Source of the DNA: QQWI01 sp964522015
GTDB lineage: Bacteria > Bacillota > Clostridia > Peptostreptococcales > Acidaminobacteraceae
DNA: 64,000 nt
NCBI GenBank assembly: GCA_964522015.1
Contig: CAZFST010000014.1
Span: forward strand, 30,294 to 94,293
Reading direction: 5' to 3'
Shown here: positions 26,273 to 34,944 of the stretch, in pieces
How the letters are laid out: every line of letters begins with the position of its first letter
Numbering within the stretch: the first letter of the stretch is position 1
Notes under the pieces: generated by a model
Told to the model about the DNA's origin: nothing
The model's input: only the letters and a program-made list of their open reading frames with translations
Databases searched by the model: none
Made by a program: the position numbers and the translations under genes

Positions 26273-28345
26273 ATGTCGAGTAAACGCACTGCTGATATAA
26301 CAAGCGAGCAAATCAATCAGATGGTAAGTGAGGGGTACGAGCTATTAAGTCACGATTTAAACAGAGCTAGGGTATGTGCAGAAAAGGCAAATGATTACGC
26401 AACAAATTCAAATGACAATATTGGCATAGCGGGGAGTCTAATATTACTTGGAATATGCGATAATATCAGCGGTGTTTATGCCAGTGCCATCCAGCGGATC
26501 CAGCAGGGAATTGATCTTGGTAAGGTTTGCCGAAATCCAAATCTTTTGGCAAAAGGGTTCCATGCCTTAGGTAATACTTTTGCACGAACAGGTGATTTAG
26601 AAAGTGCCCTGGAGGCTTATTTACAGGGAATAGAACAGACACGCCTAGGTAATGGAGACTATGAGAGAACCCTTCTGAATAATATTTCAGTAGTCTATTC
26701 CAAGACCAACCGATTGTCACAAGCTCTAAACATTTTGTTGGAAGCCAAAGAGTTGGAAGAAGAAAACACTTCTTTTTACGGTTTTTTGCTTGCTAACATC
26801 GCTGAAGTCTATTTCAAAATGGGTGAACTTTCCCTGGCTGAACAATCGATGCTTGCTGCTGAAAAAGTGTTTGCTAAAAGCCCTTTAAATATTCAACATC
26901 ACATTCAACTCTACAAAATTAAAGGGAAGATTGCCTCCTATCAAAATCAAGATGAAGGAGCGCTAATTGCCTTTGGTCAAGCCACTGAATTGTGTGAACG
27001 ACTGGGTGATAAATTTAGGCTCTGTAGCATTGGTTTTGAAATAGGTAGGCATTATATGAGTAATGGTCAATATGATTTAGCCGTTGAATCCTTAAAACGG
27101 GCACAACTGATTGGTGAAGCCATCTCCAGTGATGTTGAGCTCCGAGATATCGCCATGTCATTAGGACAGTGTTACGAAAATTTAGCCCAATATCAAGAGG
27201 CTCTTTGCGAGACAAAAAGGTATCACCATCTCTATCAAAAAATCAATACCAAAACTCTGGAAAGTCTTTTTCTGAGTAAAACAGTGATGTTTGAAGTTGA
27301 ACAAGCAAGAAAAGAGGCGGAGATCCAAAGGCTTAAAAACGAAGAGGTTCACCTGATTGGAAAAATCGGACAGATCATTACGGCTACCCTTGATATAAAT
27401 ATGGTTTTAAGTCTGATTTATAAACACATCCATAGCATTGTTGAGGTTGATGCTTTTGGTGTTTGCACTGTGAATCACAAAGATCAAATGATTGAGTTTA
27501 AGATGATGATTGAGAACGGCAAGAAGGTACCCTTGCACCGGGTACCTATGGATGATCCTCTTAGTATTGCAGCCCGTTGTATTCGCGAACGTCAAATGAT
27601 CCATCTTCAAGATTTAGATTTGCTGGATCGCGTTCAAGGGGCAAAAGGGGCAAGGATGCTTTCAGTTATTTTCTTTCCCCTTGTGGTTTCTGACGAAATA
27701 ATTGGTTTACTAACACTCCAAAGCCAAAGGCCCAATGCCTATTCTGAAAAAGCATTGAGATTGGTTGAATCATTAGGCGCTTATATTGGGATAGCACTTA
27801 AAAACTCTATGCAATCAGCAGAATTGACAAAAAAATCAGCTGATTTAGAGCGTTTGTCCCAAACCGATGTCCTCACTAATCTATACAATCGTCGTTATAT
27901 GATGACCCGGCTAGACCAACAGTGGGCCCAGAGCCAACTGACGAAACAAGCCTTTCATATTGCGATTTTGGATGTAGATCACTTTAAGCACGTTAATGAT
28001 CAACATGGGCACCATGTGGGTGATTCCGTACTCATAGAAATCGCAAATCTGATGCACCGCCGACTTCGAAAGTATGATGTTGTCGGACGGTGGGGTGGCG
28101 AAGAATTTATACTCCTGATTCCCGAAAGTGATGAAGCTTTAGCTTTCACGGTGTGCGAACACTTGCGTCAATCTTTTGAAAAAAAACGGGTGATGCACCA
28201 CCAAAAGCGCATCCCTGTAACTGTTACCATTGGACTGACTAAGGTTACAGAAAATGATGAGCGCGTTGACGATGTAATACAACGGGCTGATAGAGCTCTA
28301 TATGAGGGAAAAAACAATGGGCGAAATCGCCTTTGCGTTTTATAA
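26273..28345 (+). CDS. TPR-GAF-GGDEF diguanylate cyclase
   Basis: A 690-residue cytosolic protein with AGGAGGA upstream. Residues ~10-335 form tandem TPR repeats, for example LAKGFHALGNTFARTGDLESALEAYLQGIE. A coiled segment (~340-370) leads to a GAF domain (~375-510), then GGDEF (~525-690). GRWGGEEF is an active-type signature, and RKYD five residues upstream is an I-site. TPRs suggest protein contacts, and GAF may bind a small ligand. It lies 90 bp after the binding protein, possibly co-transcribed, so binding protein, kinase and cyclase may form one sensory locus. Confidence 0.93.
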   Translation: MSSKRTADITSEQINQMVSEGYELLSHDLNRARVCAEKANDYATNSNDNIGIAGSLILLGICDNISGVYASAIQRIQQGIDLGKVCRNPNLLAKGFHALGNTFARTGDLESALEAYLQGIEQTRLGNGDYERTLLNNISVVYSKTNRLSQALNILLEAKELEEENTSFYGFLLANIAEVYFKMGELSLAEQSMLAAEKVFAKSPLNIQHHIQLYKIKGKIASYQNQDEGALIAFGQATELCERLGDKFRLCSIGFEIGRHYMSNGQYDLAVESLKRAQLIGEAISSDVELRDIAMSLGQCYENLAQYQEALCETKRYHHLYQKINTKTLESLFLSKTVMFEVEQARKEAEIQRLKNEEVHLIGKIGQIITATLDINMVLSLIYKHIHSIVEVDAFGVCTVNHKDQMIEFKMMIENGKKVPLHRVPMDDPLSIAARCIRERQMIHLQDLDLLDRVQGAKGARMLSVIFFPLVVSDEIIGLLTLQSQRPNAYSEKALRLVESLGAYIGIALKNSMQSAELTKKSADLERLSQTDVLTNLYNRRYMMTRLDQQWAQSQLTKQAFHIAILDVDHFKHVNDQHGHHVGDSVLIEIANLMHRRLRKYDVVGRWGGEEFILLIPESDEALAFTVCEHLRQSFEKKRVMHHQKRIPVTVTIGLTKVTENDERVDDVIQRADRALYEGKNNGRNRLCVL

Positions 28346-28447
28346 TACAAATCCTGCAAACGTTTGGCGCAAGTTACCGATTGTTCTACCAAAACACCTT
28401 CGATATAATGACTAGGTGAATCAAACTAGGAAATGCGGAGGTATGAC

Positions 28448-29248
28448 ATGTATCAACTGATTGCACTGGATATGGACGGCACACTACTCAATGAGGATAA
28501 AATCATTTCACAGCGGACACTGGAAGCCATTTCTGCACTTAAAGCTCTTGGCAAGAAAGTAGTGTTGGCAACAGGTAGACCTTATAACGGCATCAAACAC
28601 TATATTAAGCAGTTGGATTTATTGGATGAACACGATTATGTGGTCACCTATAATGGAGCATTAGTTCAAAGTACCAAGGATTCCCGTGTTCTGCTCGACA
28701 GGCCTTTAAATATTGCTGCCTATCGAGAACTTTATAAGCTTAGTCAAGAGTTTGGCGTACATATCCATGCACTGACAGAGAACACCGTGATTACCCCATG
28801 TCATAATCCCTATACAGAGGTTGAGTCAACCATTAACAAGATTCCAGCCATTGAAATGGCCCTTGAAGCTGTTCCCGATGATACATTGATTGTGAAAGTT
28901 ATGTTTGTGGATGCACCAGAGGTGTTGGATGCACTAATTCCAAAATTACCTCAGTGGGTAAAGGATCGCTACACCATACTCCGTAGTGCCCCGATTTTCC
29001 TTGAGTTCCTTCACCCGGAAGTCAATAAAGGTATGGGGGTCCACGCCATCACAAAAGCTCTCGGGTTAAAACAATGTCAGGTGATTTGTGTGGGTGATGC
29101 CCAGAATGATTTAGCCATGATTGAATACGCCCAGTTAGGGGTTGCCATGGGCAATGCCACGGATGAATTAAAGGCTGCAGCTGATTTCATAACATTTTCA
29201 AATGATCAAGACGGCGTAGCCCATGTGATAGAAAAGTTTATGTTATAA
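28448..29248 (+). CDS. Cof-type HAD superfamily phosphatase
   Basis: About 266 residues. The start is ATG 28448 because GCGGAGG is just upstream; the in-frame ATG at 28433 overlaps that site. HAD motifs: LDMDGTLL (nucleophile Asp), VVLATGRPY (motif II), a Lys in HPEVNKG (motif III) and CVGDAQNDLAMI (motif IV). The large C2b cap marks the Cof/YidA subgroup, which dephosphorylates sugar phosphates, FMN or similar metabolites. Specific substrate unknown. It appears to be a single-gene unit ended by a strong terminator. Confidence 0.93.
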   Translation: MYQLIALDMDGTLLNEDKIISQRTLEAISALKALGKKVVLATGRPYNGIKHYIKQLDLLDEHDYVVTYNGALVQSTKDSRVLLDRPLNIAAYRELYKLSQEFGVHIHALTENTVITPCHNPYTEVESTINKIPAIEMALEAVPDDTLIVKVMFVDAPEVLDALIPKLPQWVKDRYTILRSAPIFLEFLHPEVNKGMGVHAITKALGLKQCQVICVGDAQNDLAMIEYAQLGVAMGNATDELKAAADFITFSNDQDGVAHVIEKFML

Positions 29249-29287
29249 TTAGTCCAAAAGGGAACAACAAAGCCAACAAAATAAATC

Positions 29288-29341
29288 AACAAAGAGTAGC
29301 CACTTCAAAGAGTTTTAAACTTGAAGTGGCTACTCTTTGTT
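29288..29341. terminator. Intrinsic terminator
   Basis: A perfect 21-bp stem (29288-29308 with 29321-29341) around a 12-base loop. It separates the HAD gene from the next promoter. Confidence 0.85.
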
Positions 29342-29348
29342 CACCCCA

Positions 29349-29384
29349 TTGGCTGAATCGTGAGAATAGTCTATACTAGTATAG
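29349..29384 (+). promoter_or_regulatory. Promoter with overlapping palindrome for the sensor kinase-regulator pair
   Basis: TTGGCT (29349-29354) and TATACT (29372-29377) are 17 bp apart, a good housekeeping promoter. The -10 box is inside a perfect 14-bp palindrome CTATACTAGTATAG (29371-29384). A repressor or the NtrC-type regulator itself could bind there. Confidence 0.6.
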
Positions 29385-29429
29385 AAAGCATATTTTTTCA
29401 CAAGGCTGAAAATTTAAGATGAGGTGTCT

Positions 29430-31505
29430 ATGCGAAAGAAGATAGCCCTATTGGTACTGGGTTTATTATTGGTTTCTGGCTTTCTAATCAACTTGTATAG
29501 TCAGATGACCTATAATTCAAACATATATGATTTGATTTTTGCAAATCACCAACTTTCAAATGAGGATAGGGAATACTTAAAGGCCCATGGGCCTCTCATT
29601 TACGGCAGCGATGACAACTCGCCCCCCCTCAGGTTTTATGATGGGGAAACTCGTGAATACCGGGGACTAGCAATCGACTATTTGCGCGCTTTGGCCATTG
29701 AGCTTGAGACCGAAATACAATTTAAACCCATGATTTGGGATGATGCACTAAACGCCTTGGCAGCGGGTACAACTGATCTTTGCGATATGTATCCGTCAAA
29801 GGAACGGGCTTCAAAATACTTGTTTTCCAATCCTGTTTATTATCAGAGGGGCATTCTAGTGGTGCCCAGTTATAATAGCAATATCATGAGCGTCAATTTT
29901 TTAGTTGGTAAGCGTGTGGCACTGCAACGTGGTGATTATGTCCATGAGTATTTACTCAATAGTGGACCCCAGCTTGAGTTTGTGTTTACCCGTGATTACG
30001 AGGAAAGCATTGCACTTTTGCTAACGGGGAAGGTAGATGCTGTTGCCGGAGACGAGCCTGTTATCAGTTACTTTTTGGATAAACTGCAGTTAGGGGAGAA
30101 GTTGACCATTGTGGACCAGCCCCTTTATCAAATGCCCATGGTGTTAAGCACCCATATAGACGATAAAGAACTGCAAAGCATTCTCAATAAAGGGATTTAT
30201 GCCTTAACTCAAAAGAATATCATCACAAAGATTCAGCAAAAGTGGTTTGGTATTTCCACACCAATCGGAGCGGATTTGCAGGGACAACGGATTAGACTAC
30301 TTTTTTTAGCCTTTACATTGGGGGCGTCTTTTGTTGTGGCAACCATCATTATCTGGAACTTTGAACTTAAAAAAGCGGTACGGTTACGGACGCAAGCCCT
30401 GGAAATTAGCCGCAATAACCTTCAAACCATTATTGATGGCTTGGATCATATGATTGTCGTCGTGACTGATGATTGGATGATTTTATCAGCCAATCGACAT
30501 TTCTACGGGGGACTTGCACATAAATTTGGGGATGAAATCGCACCAACTAAGGGGCCAAGTTTAGAAGGGGATAGCCTTGAAAAAGTGCCTTCTTCTTTAG
30601 CTGAACTAATACCTAATTGGCTAGATTGGACCAAACAGGAATGGGCCACATGGCCCATGGAGATGCATCCAGGGGAGCGAGTTATATTTGGTCGCACTTA
30701 TCGGATTTCTCCTTATCCTATTAAATATAATGCAGATCAAACCCCTTCTTGTTTGATAGTTTTTGAAGATGTGACTGATCAACGGTTAACAGTGGCAAAG
30801 ATGCTCCAAGAGAACAAGATGTCAGCTATAGGGCAATTGGCAACAGGTATAGCCCATGAGATTAGAAATCCTCTGGGGCTTATTCGCAATTATGCTTTTT
30901 TAATCAAACGAAAACCCCAGGATCAAGAGTTATTAGTTGAGGCTATTCCCATTATTGAAGAGTCCGTTGATAAGGCATCAAGTATCATTGATAACCTACT
31001 GAATTTCTCTAGGCTAACCAATGATGTACGTACTCAATTTAGTGTGGATACCGTGATTCAAAATGTGGTACGCCTTAATGATAAACTCATGCACCGTAGT
31101 CATATCCGTTTGAAATTAGTCCTTGAGCCGGTGACTGCCACATGGTGTGAGGCATCTCTAAGGCATATTTTAATGAACATCATGAATAATGCCATTGATG
31201 CCATACCCAAAAAAGGGCAGTTGACCATTTGGCTTAAGCCTCAAAATTCTGGAGATGAAGTGGCTATTCACATCATTGATACAGGAGAGGGGATGTCTGA
31301 AGAAACCCTTCAAAGACTCTTTGACCCCTTCTTTACCACAAAACAAGTGGGCCTTGGAACCGGTCTTGGTCTTTATATTGTCTACAATGAACTGACAAAG
31401 CATGGGGGCCGCATTACGGCTCTATCAAAGCCTGGCAAGGGCACTATCTTCAAATTGACCTTAACCCCTCAGAACCCATCAGATGGAGTCCAATATGAAT
31501 CATAA
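29430..31505 (+). CDS. Sensor histidine kinase with extracytoplasmic amino-acid-binding domain
   Basis: About 691 residues from ATG 29430; GAGG is five bases upstream. An N-terminal helix (~5-25) is followed by a type 3 solute-binding domain (~45-280), for example GPLIYGSDDNSPPLRFYDGETREYRGLAIDYLRALA. Then come a second helix (~290-312), a PAS-like region (~325-450), HisKA (MSAIGQLATGIAHEIRNPLG, His near 475) and HATPase_c (NNAIDA, DTGEGM, GTGLGLYIV). SBP_bac_3 domains usually bind amino acids. Its 3' end overlaps the NtrC-type regulator, and an AGCS symporter with a sigma-54 promoter follows. I infer that it senses the amino acid imported by that symporter. Confidence 0.93.
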   Translation: MRKKIALLVLGLLLVSGFLINLYSQMTYNSNIYDLIFANHQLSNEDREYLKAHGPLIYGSDDNSPPLRFYDGETREYRGLAIDYLRALAIELETEIQFKPMIWDDALNALAAGTTDLCDMYPSKERASKYLFSNPVYYQRGILVVPSYNSNIMSVNFLVGKRVALQRGDYVHEYLLNSGPQLEFVFTRDYEESIALLLTGKVDAVAGDEPVISYFLDKLQLGEKLTIVDQPLYQMPMVLSTHIDDKELQSILNKGIYALTQKNIITKIQQKWFGISTPIGADLQGQRIRLLFLAFTLGASFVVATIIIWNFELKKAVRLRTQALEISRNNLQTIIDGLDHMIVVVTDDWMILSANRHFYGGLAHKFGDEIAPTKGPSLEGDSLEKVPSSLAELIPNWLDWTKQEWATWPMEMHPGERVIFGRTYRISPYPIKYNADQTPSCLIVFEDVTDQRLTVAKMLQENKMSAIGQLATGIAHEIRNPLGLIRNYAFLIKRKPQDQELLVEAIPIIEESVDKASSIIDNLLNFSRLTNDVRTQFSVDTVIQNVVRLNDKLMHRSHIRLKLVLEPVTATWCEASLRHILMNIMNNAIDAIPKKGQLTIWLKPQNSGDEVAIHIIDTGEGMSEETLQRLFDPFFTTKQVGLGTGLGLYIVYNELTKHGGRITALSKPGKGTIFKLTLTPQNPSDGVQYES

Positions 31506-32913
31506 CTTTAAGATATTGATAGTGGATGATGAACAAGCCTATTGTGATGTCTTAGTGCGCATTCTTGAGGGTGAGGGCTATTATGTAGAAGCCACCACCC
31601 TAGCGACAGAAGTTTTGGATCGACTTGAAAGAGAACGATATGACCTTGTACTAAGTGATTTTTTTATGCAAGATATGGATGGGTTTCAATTGCTCAAAGA
31701 GATTAAATCGGAACAATATGACACCGAGGTCATTATTATCACTGGCTATGGTAGCATACAAAATGCTGTTGCTGCCATGCGGGAGGGTGCGTTTTCTTAC
31801 TATATAAAATCCCACGACCCCGAAGAGCTTCTCTTTGAGATTCTCAAGGTCAAGCGAATTGCGGAGCTAAAGATTAGGGAGAATCAACCTGCTGTAACGG
31901 GTCAGTATTTAATGCAATCTAAAAATACGAAGATGCGACGTGCCATTGATCTAATGGACAAGATTGCAAATTCCACCGCCACGGTTTTACTGCTGGGGGA
32001 ATCCGGTGTTGGCAAAGAAGCCTTTGCGGCTTATTTACACGAAAAGTCTGGTCGTAAAAATGGAAACTTTGTCCCTGTTAATTGCCATGCTTATTCTCAA
32101 AGCCTTCTGGAATCAGAGCTATTTGGTCATGAAAAAGGGGCTTATACCGGCGCAAATGAGACCCGCATTGGCAAGTTTGAGTCAGCAGAAGGGGGCACCC
32201 TGTTTCTTGATGAGATTGGCGATGCCACCCCCGATATGCAACTTAAAATGCTTCGGGTACTGGATACTAGAAGGATTGAGCGGATTGGTTCTAATCGATT
32301 AATTGATGTGGATTTTCGTTTAGTGTGTGCCACCAATCGTTTGCTGCCACAAATGATCGCTGACGGTCGCTTTAGGGAAGACTTTTATTATCGAATTGCC
32401 ACTTTTGTCATCGATATTCCACCCCTTCGTGAAAGGCGTGAAGACCTTGTATCCATGGTGCAGTTTTTTGTGTCTAAACTAGGCAATGACTTTAAAAAAA
32501 ATATACGTCATGTTGATGGTAATCTGATGGATTATTTGATGCAGTATCCTTTCCCAGGGAATATTCGAGAGCTTAAGAATATGATAGAGCGATTGGTAGT
32601 ACTCTCCCCCGACGGGATTTTACGGCTTGACGATTTATACCTGCACCCTTCATCTACGGCACTTAAGATTGGCAATCCCAATGACCCTTCAAACCTTTCG
32701 TTACTGGATGCTGGTGGTGTTCATAAGGATCAACTGCTAGCTGGCTACGATGGCACCAATTTTCCTACTTGGCGAGACTATCGATTTATGGTAGAAAAGA
32801 AATATCTAGAACAGTTGATGGCCCAAGCTGATAACAACATGACAAAAGCCGCTGACATGATGGGCATGACCCGTCGGCAATTATTTAACCTTTTAAAGTC
32901 CCACGAAGCATAA
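31495..32913 (+). CDS. NtrC-family sigma-54 response regulator
   Basis: About 472 residues from ATG 31495, with GGAG six bases upstream; an ATG at 31483 overlaps that site. The receiver (~1-120) has VDDEQ, the phosphoacceptor in LVLSDFFMQDMDG (near 55) and KSHDPEE, a variant of the usual Lys-Pro. The AAA+ domain has GESGVGKE (~168), GAYTGA (~215, Tyr for Phe in the sigma-54 loop, a tolerated variant) and LFLDEIGD. The C terminus is a Fis-type helix-turn-helix (NNMTKAADMMGMTRRQLFNLLK). It pairs with the upstream kinase and most likely activates the sigma-54 promoter at 33006. Confidence 0.95.
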   Translation: MNHNFKILIVDDEQAYCDVLVRILEGEGYYVEATTLATEVLDRLERERYDLVLSDFFMQDMDGFQLLKEIKSEQYDTEVIIITGYGSIQNAVAAMREGAFSYYIKSHDPEELLFEILKVKRIAELKIRENQPAVTGQYLMQSKNTKMRRAIDLMDKIANSTATVLLLGESGVGKEAFAAYLHEKSGRKNGNFVPVNCHAYSQSLLESELFGHEKGAYTGANETRIGKFESAEGGTLFLDEIGDATPDMQLKMLRVLDTRRIERIGSNRLIDVDFRLVCATNRLLPQMIADGRFREDFYYRIATFVIDIPPLRERREDLVSMVQFFVSKLGNDFKKNIRHVDGNLMDYLMQYPFPGNIRELKNMIERLVVLSPDGILRLDDLYLHPSSTALKIGNPNDPSNLSLLDAGGVHKDQLLAGYDGTNFPTWRDYRFMVEKKYLEQLMAQADNNMTKAADMMGMTRRQLFNLLKSHEA

Positions 32914-32960
32914 AAAGTGAGAACTTTATTTCCACATTGGAAATAAAGTTCTCACTTTTT
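32912..32960. terminator. Perfect-stem intrinsic terminator
   Basis: Arms of 23 bp (32912-32934 and 32938-32960) around a 3-base loop, flanked by A and T tracts. The left arm overlaps the stop codon of the regulator, which isolates the following sigma-54 promoter from read-through. Confidence 0.9.
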
Positions 32961-32970
32961 TTAGAATGAA

Positions 32971-32982
32971 ATCTCTGGAGAT
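32971..32982. promoter_or_regulatory. Palindrome, possible activator site
   Basis: ATCTC-TG-GAGAT lies about 25 bp upstream of the sigma-54 -24 box. This is closer than typical enhancer sites, so I rate it weakly. Confidence 0.3.
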
Positions 32983-33005
32983 GTTGCTTTTTCGTCATAA
33001 ATGAT

Positions 33006-33022
33006 TTGGCACAGGTCTTGCT
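33006..33022 (+). promoter_or_regulatory. Near-consensus sigma-54 promoter of the AGCS symporter
   Basis: TTGGCACAGGTCTTGCT fits the -24/-12 consensus with GG and GC 12 bp apart. Transcription should begin near 33033. A dyad TTCAGTTT-CC-AAACTGAA (33045-33062) follows in the leader and could be an mRNA hairpin or an operator. Confidence 0.92.
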
Positions 33023-33163
33023 TTATATAAATTTGATTAGCGAGTTCAGTTTCCAAACTGAAAAGGGAGGTCGGAAAGATTTACATTTTAGTGTTAAGGG
33101 GAACAAAGAAACACCTTAGAGCAAATCATACGTGTGAACACAAAAAATGGATGGAGGACTTTT

Positions 33164-34726
33164 ATGAATTTACTTGATTTTTCTGTGATGGTGGACGAAT
33201 TTTTCTGGTCAAAAGTTATGATCGGGGGCTGTCTTATCGTCGGCGTATACTTCTCATTATTAATGAAATTCCCTCAAGTGCGATTGATCAAAGACATGGT
33301 CATGCAACTCTTTGGTGGCAAGGCAACTGCTGAAGGTACTTCGTCTTTCCAAAGTTTTTCAATGGCGCTTGGTGGCCGCGTAGGAACTGGTAACATCACA
33401 GGGGTTGCATCTGCAATCTTTGTAGGCGGACCAGGGGCTGTATTCTGGATGTGGGCAATCGCCTTCCTTGGTGCAGGCTCAGCGTATATCGAATCAGCGC
33501 TCTCTCAAGTATGGAAATCAGAAGTACACGGCGAATATCGCGGTGGACCTGCTTACTATATCGAAAAAGGTTTGAAAAGCAGACCATTGGGTATTGCTTT
33601 TGCCCTCCTCACAATCTTTGGTTGTGGTATTGCACTTCCAGGTATCCAAACAACTTCGTTTACATCTGCTGCAGCTGCTTCGTTCTCTGGACTAAGCCCA
33701 GCAGTCATCGGTATTATTTATACAATTCTTGTTGGTCTGGTTATCTTCGGTGGCGGCAAGCGTATCGCTAAAACATCTGAACTCATCGTGCCTTTCATGG
33801 CTATAGGTTATATCTTATTGGCTCTGGTCATCATGGTTGTCAACTTCTCAAAAATCGACGATGTCTTTGTTCTAATCTTTAGCTCAGCTTTCAACATGAA
33901 CGCTGTCTACGGTGCGGTATTTGGTAAAGCCATTGAGTGGGGCGTAAAACGTGGGGTCTTCTCGAACGAAGCAGGCCAAGGAACAGGCGCTCAAGCATCT
34001 GGTTCTGCAGAAGTATCTCACCCTGCGAAACAGGGTCTTGTACAAGCGTTCTCTGTTTATGTTGATACACTCTTTGTTTGTACAGCAACAGCTATCATGA
34101 TCCTGGTTACAAACTCATTCAACGTACTTGACCCTGCTAATGCAAATGGCTTTATCACGGAGTTTATTCCAGGCATTGCTAAGGGTAATTTTACACAAAC
34201 AGCTGTTAATACATTTATCCCTGGCTTCGGCGGCGGATTTGTAGCAATCGCTCTGTTCTTCTTCACCTTCTCTACAGTCCTTGCTTATGCCTTCTATACA
34301 GATTCAAGTATTGCTTATATCTTTGAAAAGAAAGCTGATGGTCCAGGTTATAAATACGGCATTCTCTTCGGACGTATCGCCATCGTAGCAACTTGCTTTA
34401 TCGGCGCTGTTTCTTCAGCGGATGTTATCTGGAACTTCGGTTCTGCAGCTGTTGGCGCAATGGCATGGTTTAATATCATCGTTATCGTTCTCTTGACTAA
34501 GCCAGGTCTTGCTACTCTTAGAGACTATGAAGAGCAAAAGAAATTGGGGCTAGATCCAATCTTCGTGCCTTCTCGCTTAGGCATTAAAGATGCAGAACTT
34601 TGGGATGAAATCGCAGCTAAGAAATACCCTAAAGAATTAGCAGCACTTTACGCAAGCGGGCTTGTCAGTAAGACAAAGGGAAAAAAATCAGGTGATTATG
34701 GAAAATCAGATAAAAAGACTGGCTAA
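33164..34726 (+). CDS. Sodium:alanine/glycine symporter (AGCS family)
   Basis: A membrane protein of about 520 residues from ATG 33164, with GGAGG eight bases upstream. About ten hydrophobic helices and the AGCS hallmarks FSMALGGRVGTGNITGVA, AFLGAGSAYIESALSQVWK, EYRGGPAYYIEKGL and FSNEAGQGTGAQA are visible. AGCS proteins import alanine or glycine with sodium. The charged C-terminal tail (GKKSGDYGKSDKKTG) is likely cytoplasmic. Codon choice looks biased towards C-ending Phe, Leu and Ile codons compared with neighbours, suggesting high expression. Controlled by a sigma-54 promoter and the adjacent two-component pair. Confidence 0.95.
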   Translation: MNLLDFSVMVDEFFWSKVMIGGCLIVGVYFSLLMKFPQVRLIKDMVMQLFGGKATAEGTSSFQSFSMALGGRVGTGNITGVASAIFVGGPGAVFWMWAIAFLGAGSAYIESALSQVWKSEVHGEYRGGPAYYIEKGLKSRPLGIAFALLTIFGCGIALPGIQTTSFTSAAAASFSGLSPAVIGIIYTILVGLVIFGGGKRIAKTSELIVPFMAIGYILLALVIMVVNFSKIDDVFVLIFSSAFNMNAVYGAVFGKAIEWGVKRGVFSNEAGQGTGAQASGSAEVSHPAKQGLVQAFSVYVDTLFVCTATAIMILVTNSFNVLDPANANGFITEFIPGIAKGNFTQTAVNTFIPGFGGGFVAIALFFFTFSTVLAYAFYTDSSIAYIFEKKADGPGYKYGILFGRIAIVATCFIGAVSSADVIWNFGSAAVGAMAWFNIIVIVLLTKPGLATLRDYEEQKKLGLDPIFVPSRLGIKDAELWDEIAAKKYPKELAALYASGLVSKTKGKKSGDYGKSDKKTG

Positions 34727-34755
34727 TTATATTTGACACACCAATAACCTAGCTG

Positions 34756-34877
34756 TGGTTTAGGTTTCAAAAGTCAAATGTTGAGCAACTGTCTACCATA
34801 TGATGCGCTTACTAAAAGTAAGCGGTACAGCATATGGTAGACAGTTAATGCGAAACAGGCTTTTGACACCTAAACCA
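34756..34877. repeat. 122-bp nested long hairpin element
   Basis: Three nested inverted repeats make one long stem. The outer arms (34756-34773 with 34860-34877) are 18 bp with one mismatch and begin TGGTTTAGG. The middle arms (34787-34802 with 34831-34846) are 16 bp and perfect. The inner arms (34806-34813 with 34817-34824) are 8 bp around AAA. It starts 30 bp after the AGCS stop and ends 12 bp before a terminator. It could be a structured 3' UTR or small RNA, or a MITE-like remnant. No target-site duplication is evident. Confidence 0.75.
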
Positions 34878-34889
34878 ACTGTTAAACTA

Positions 34890-34935
34890 AAAAACGATCA
34901 CTAACAGGTTAAAGAACCTGAGAGTGATCGTTTTT
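34890..34935. terminator. Bidirectional terminator between AGCS and subtilisin genes
   Basis: Arms 34890-34910 and 34915-34935 pair except for two mismatches, with an AAAG loop, an A5 start and a T5 end. Confidence 0.88.
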
Positions 34936-34944
34936 ATTTTAGTG

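Noticed and set aside
34756..34877. CRISPR or tRNA-like structure
   Set aside because: There are no regularly spaced direct repeats and no cloverleaf. The arms are nested on one axis.
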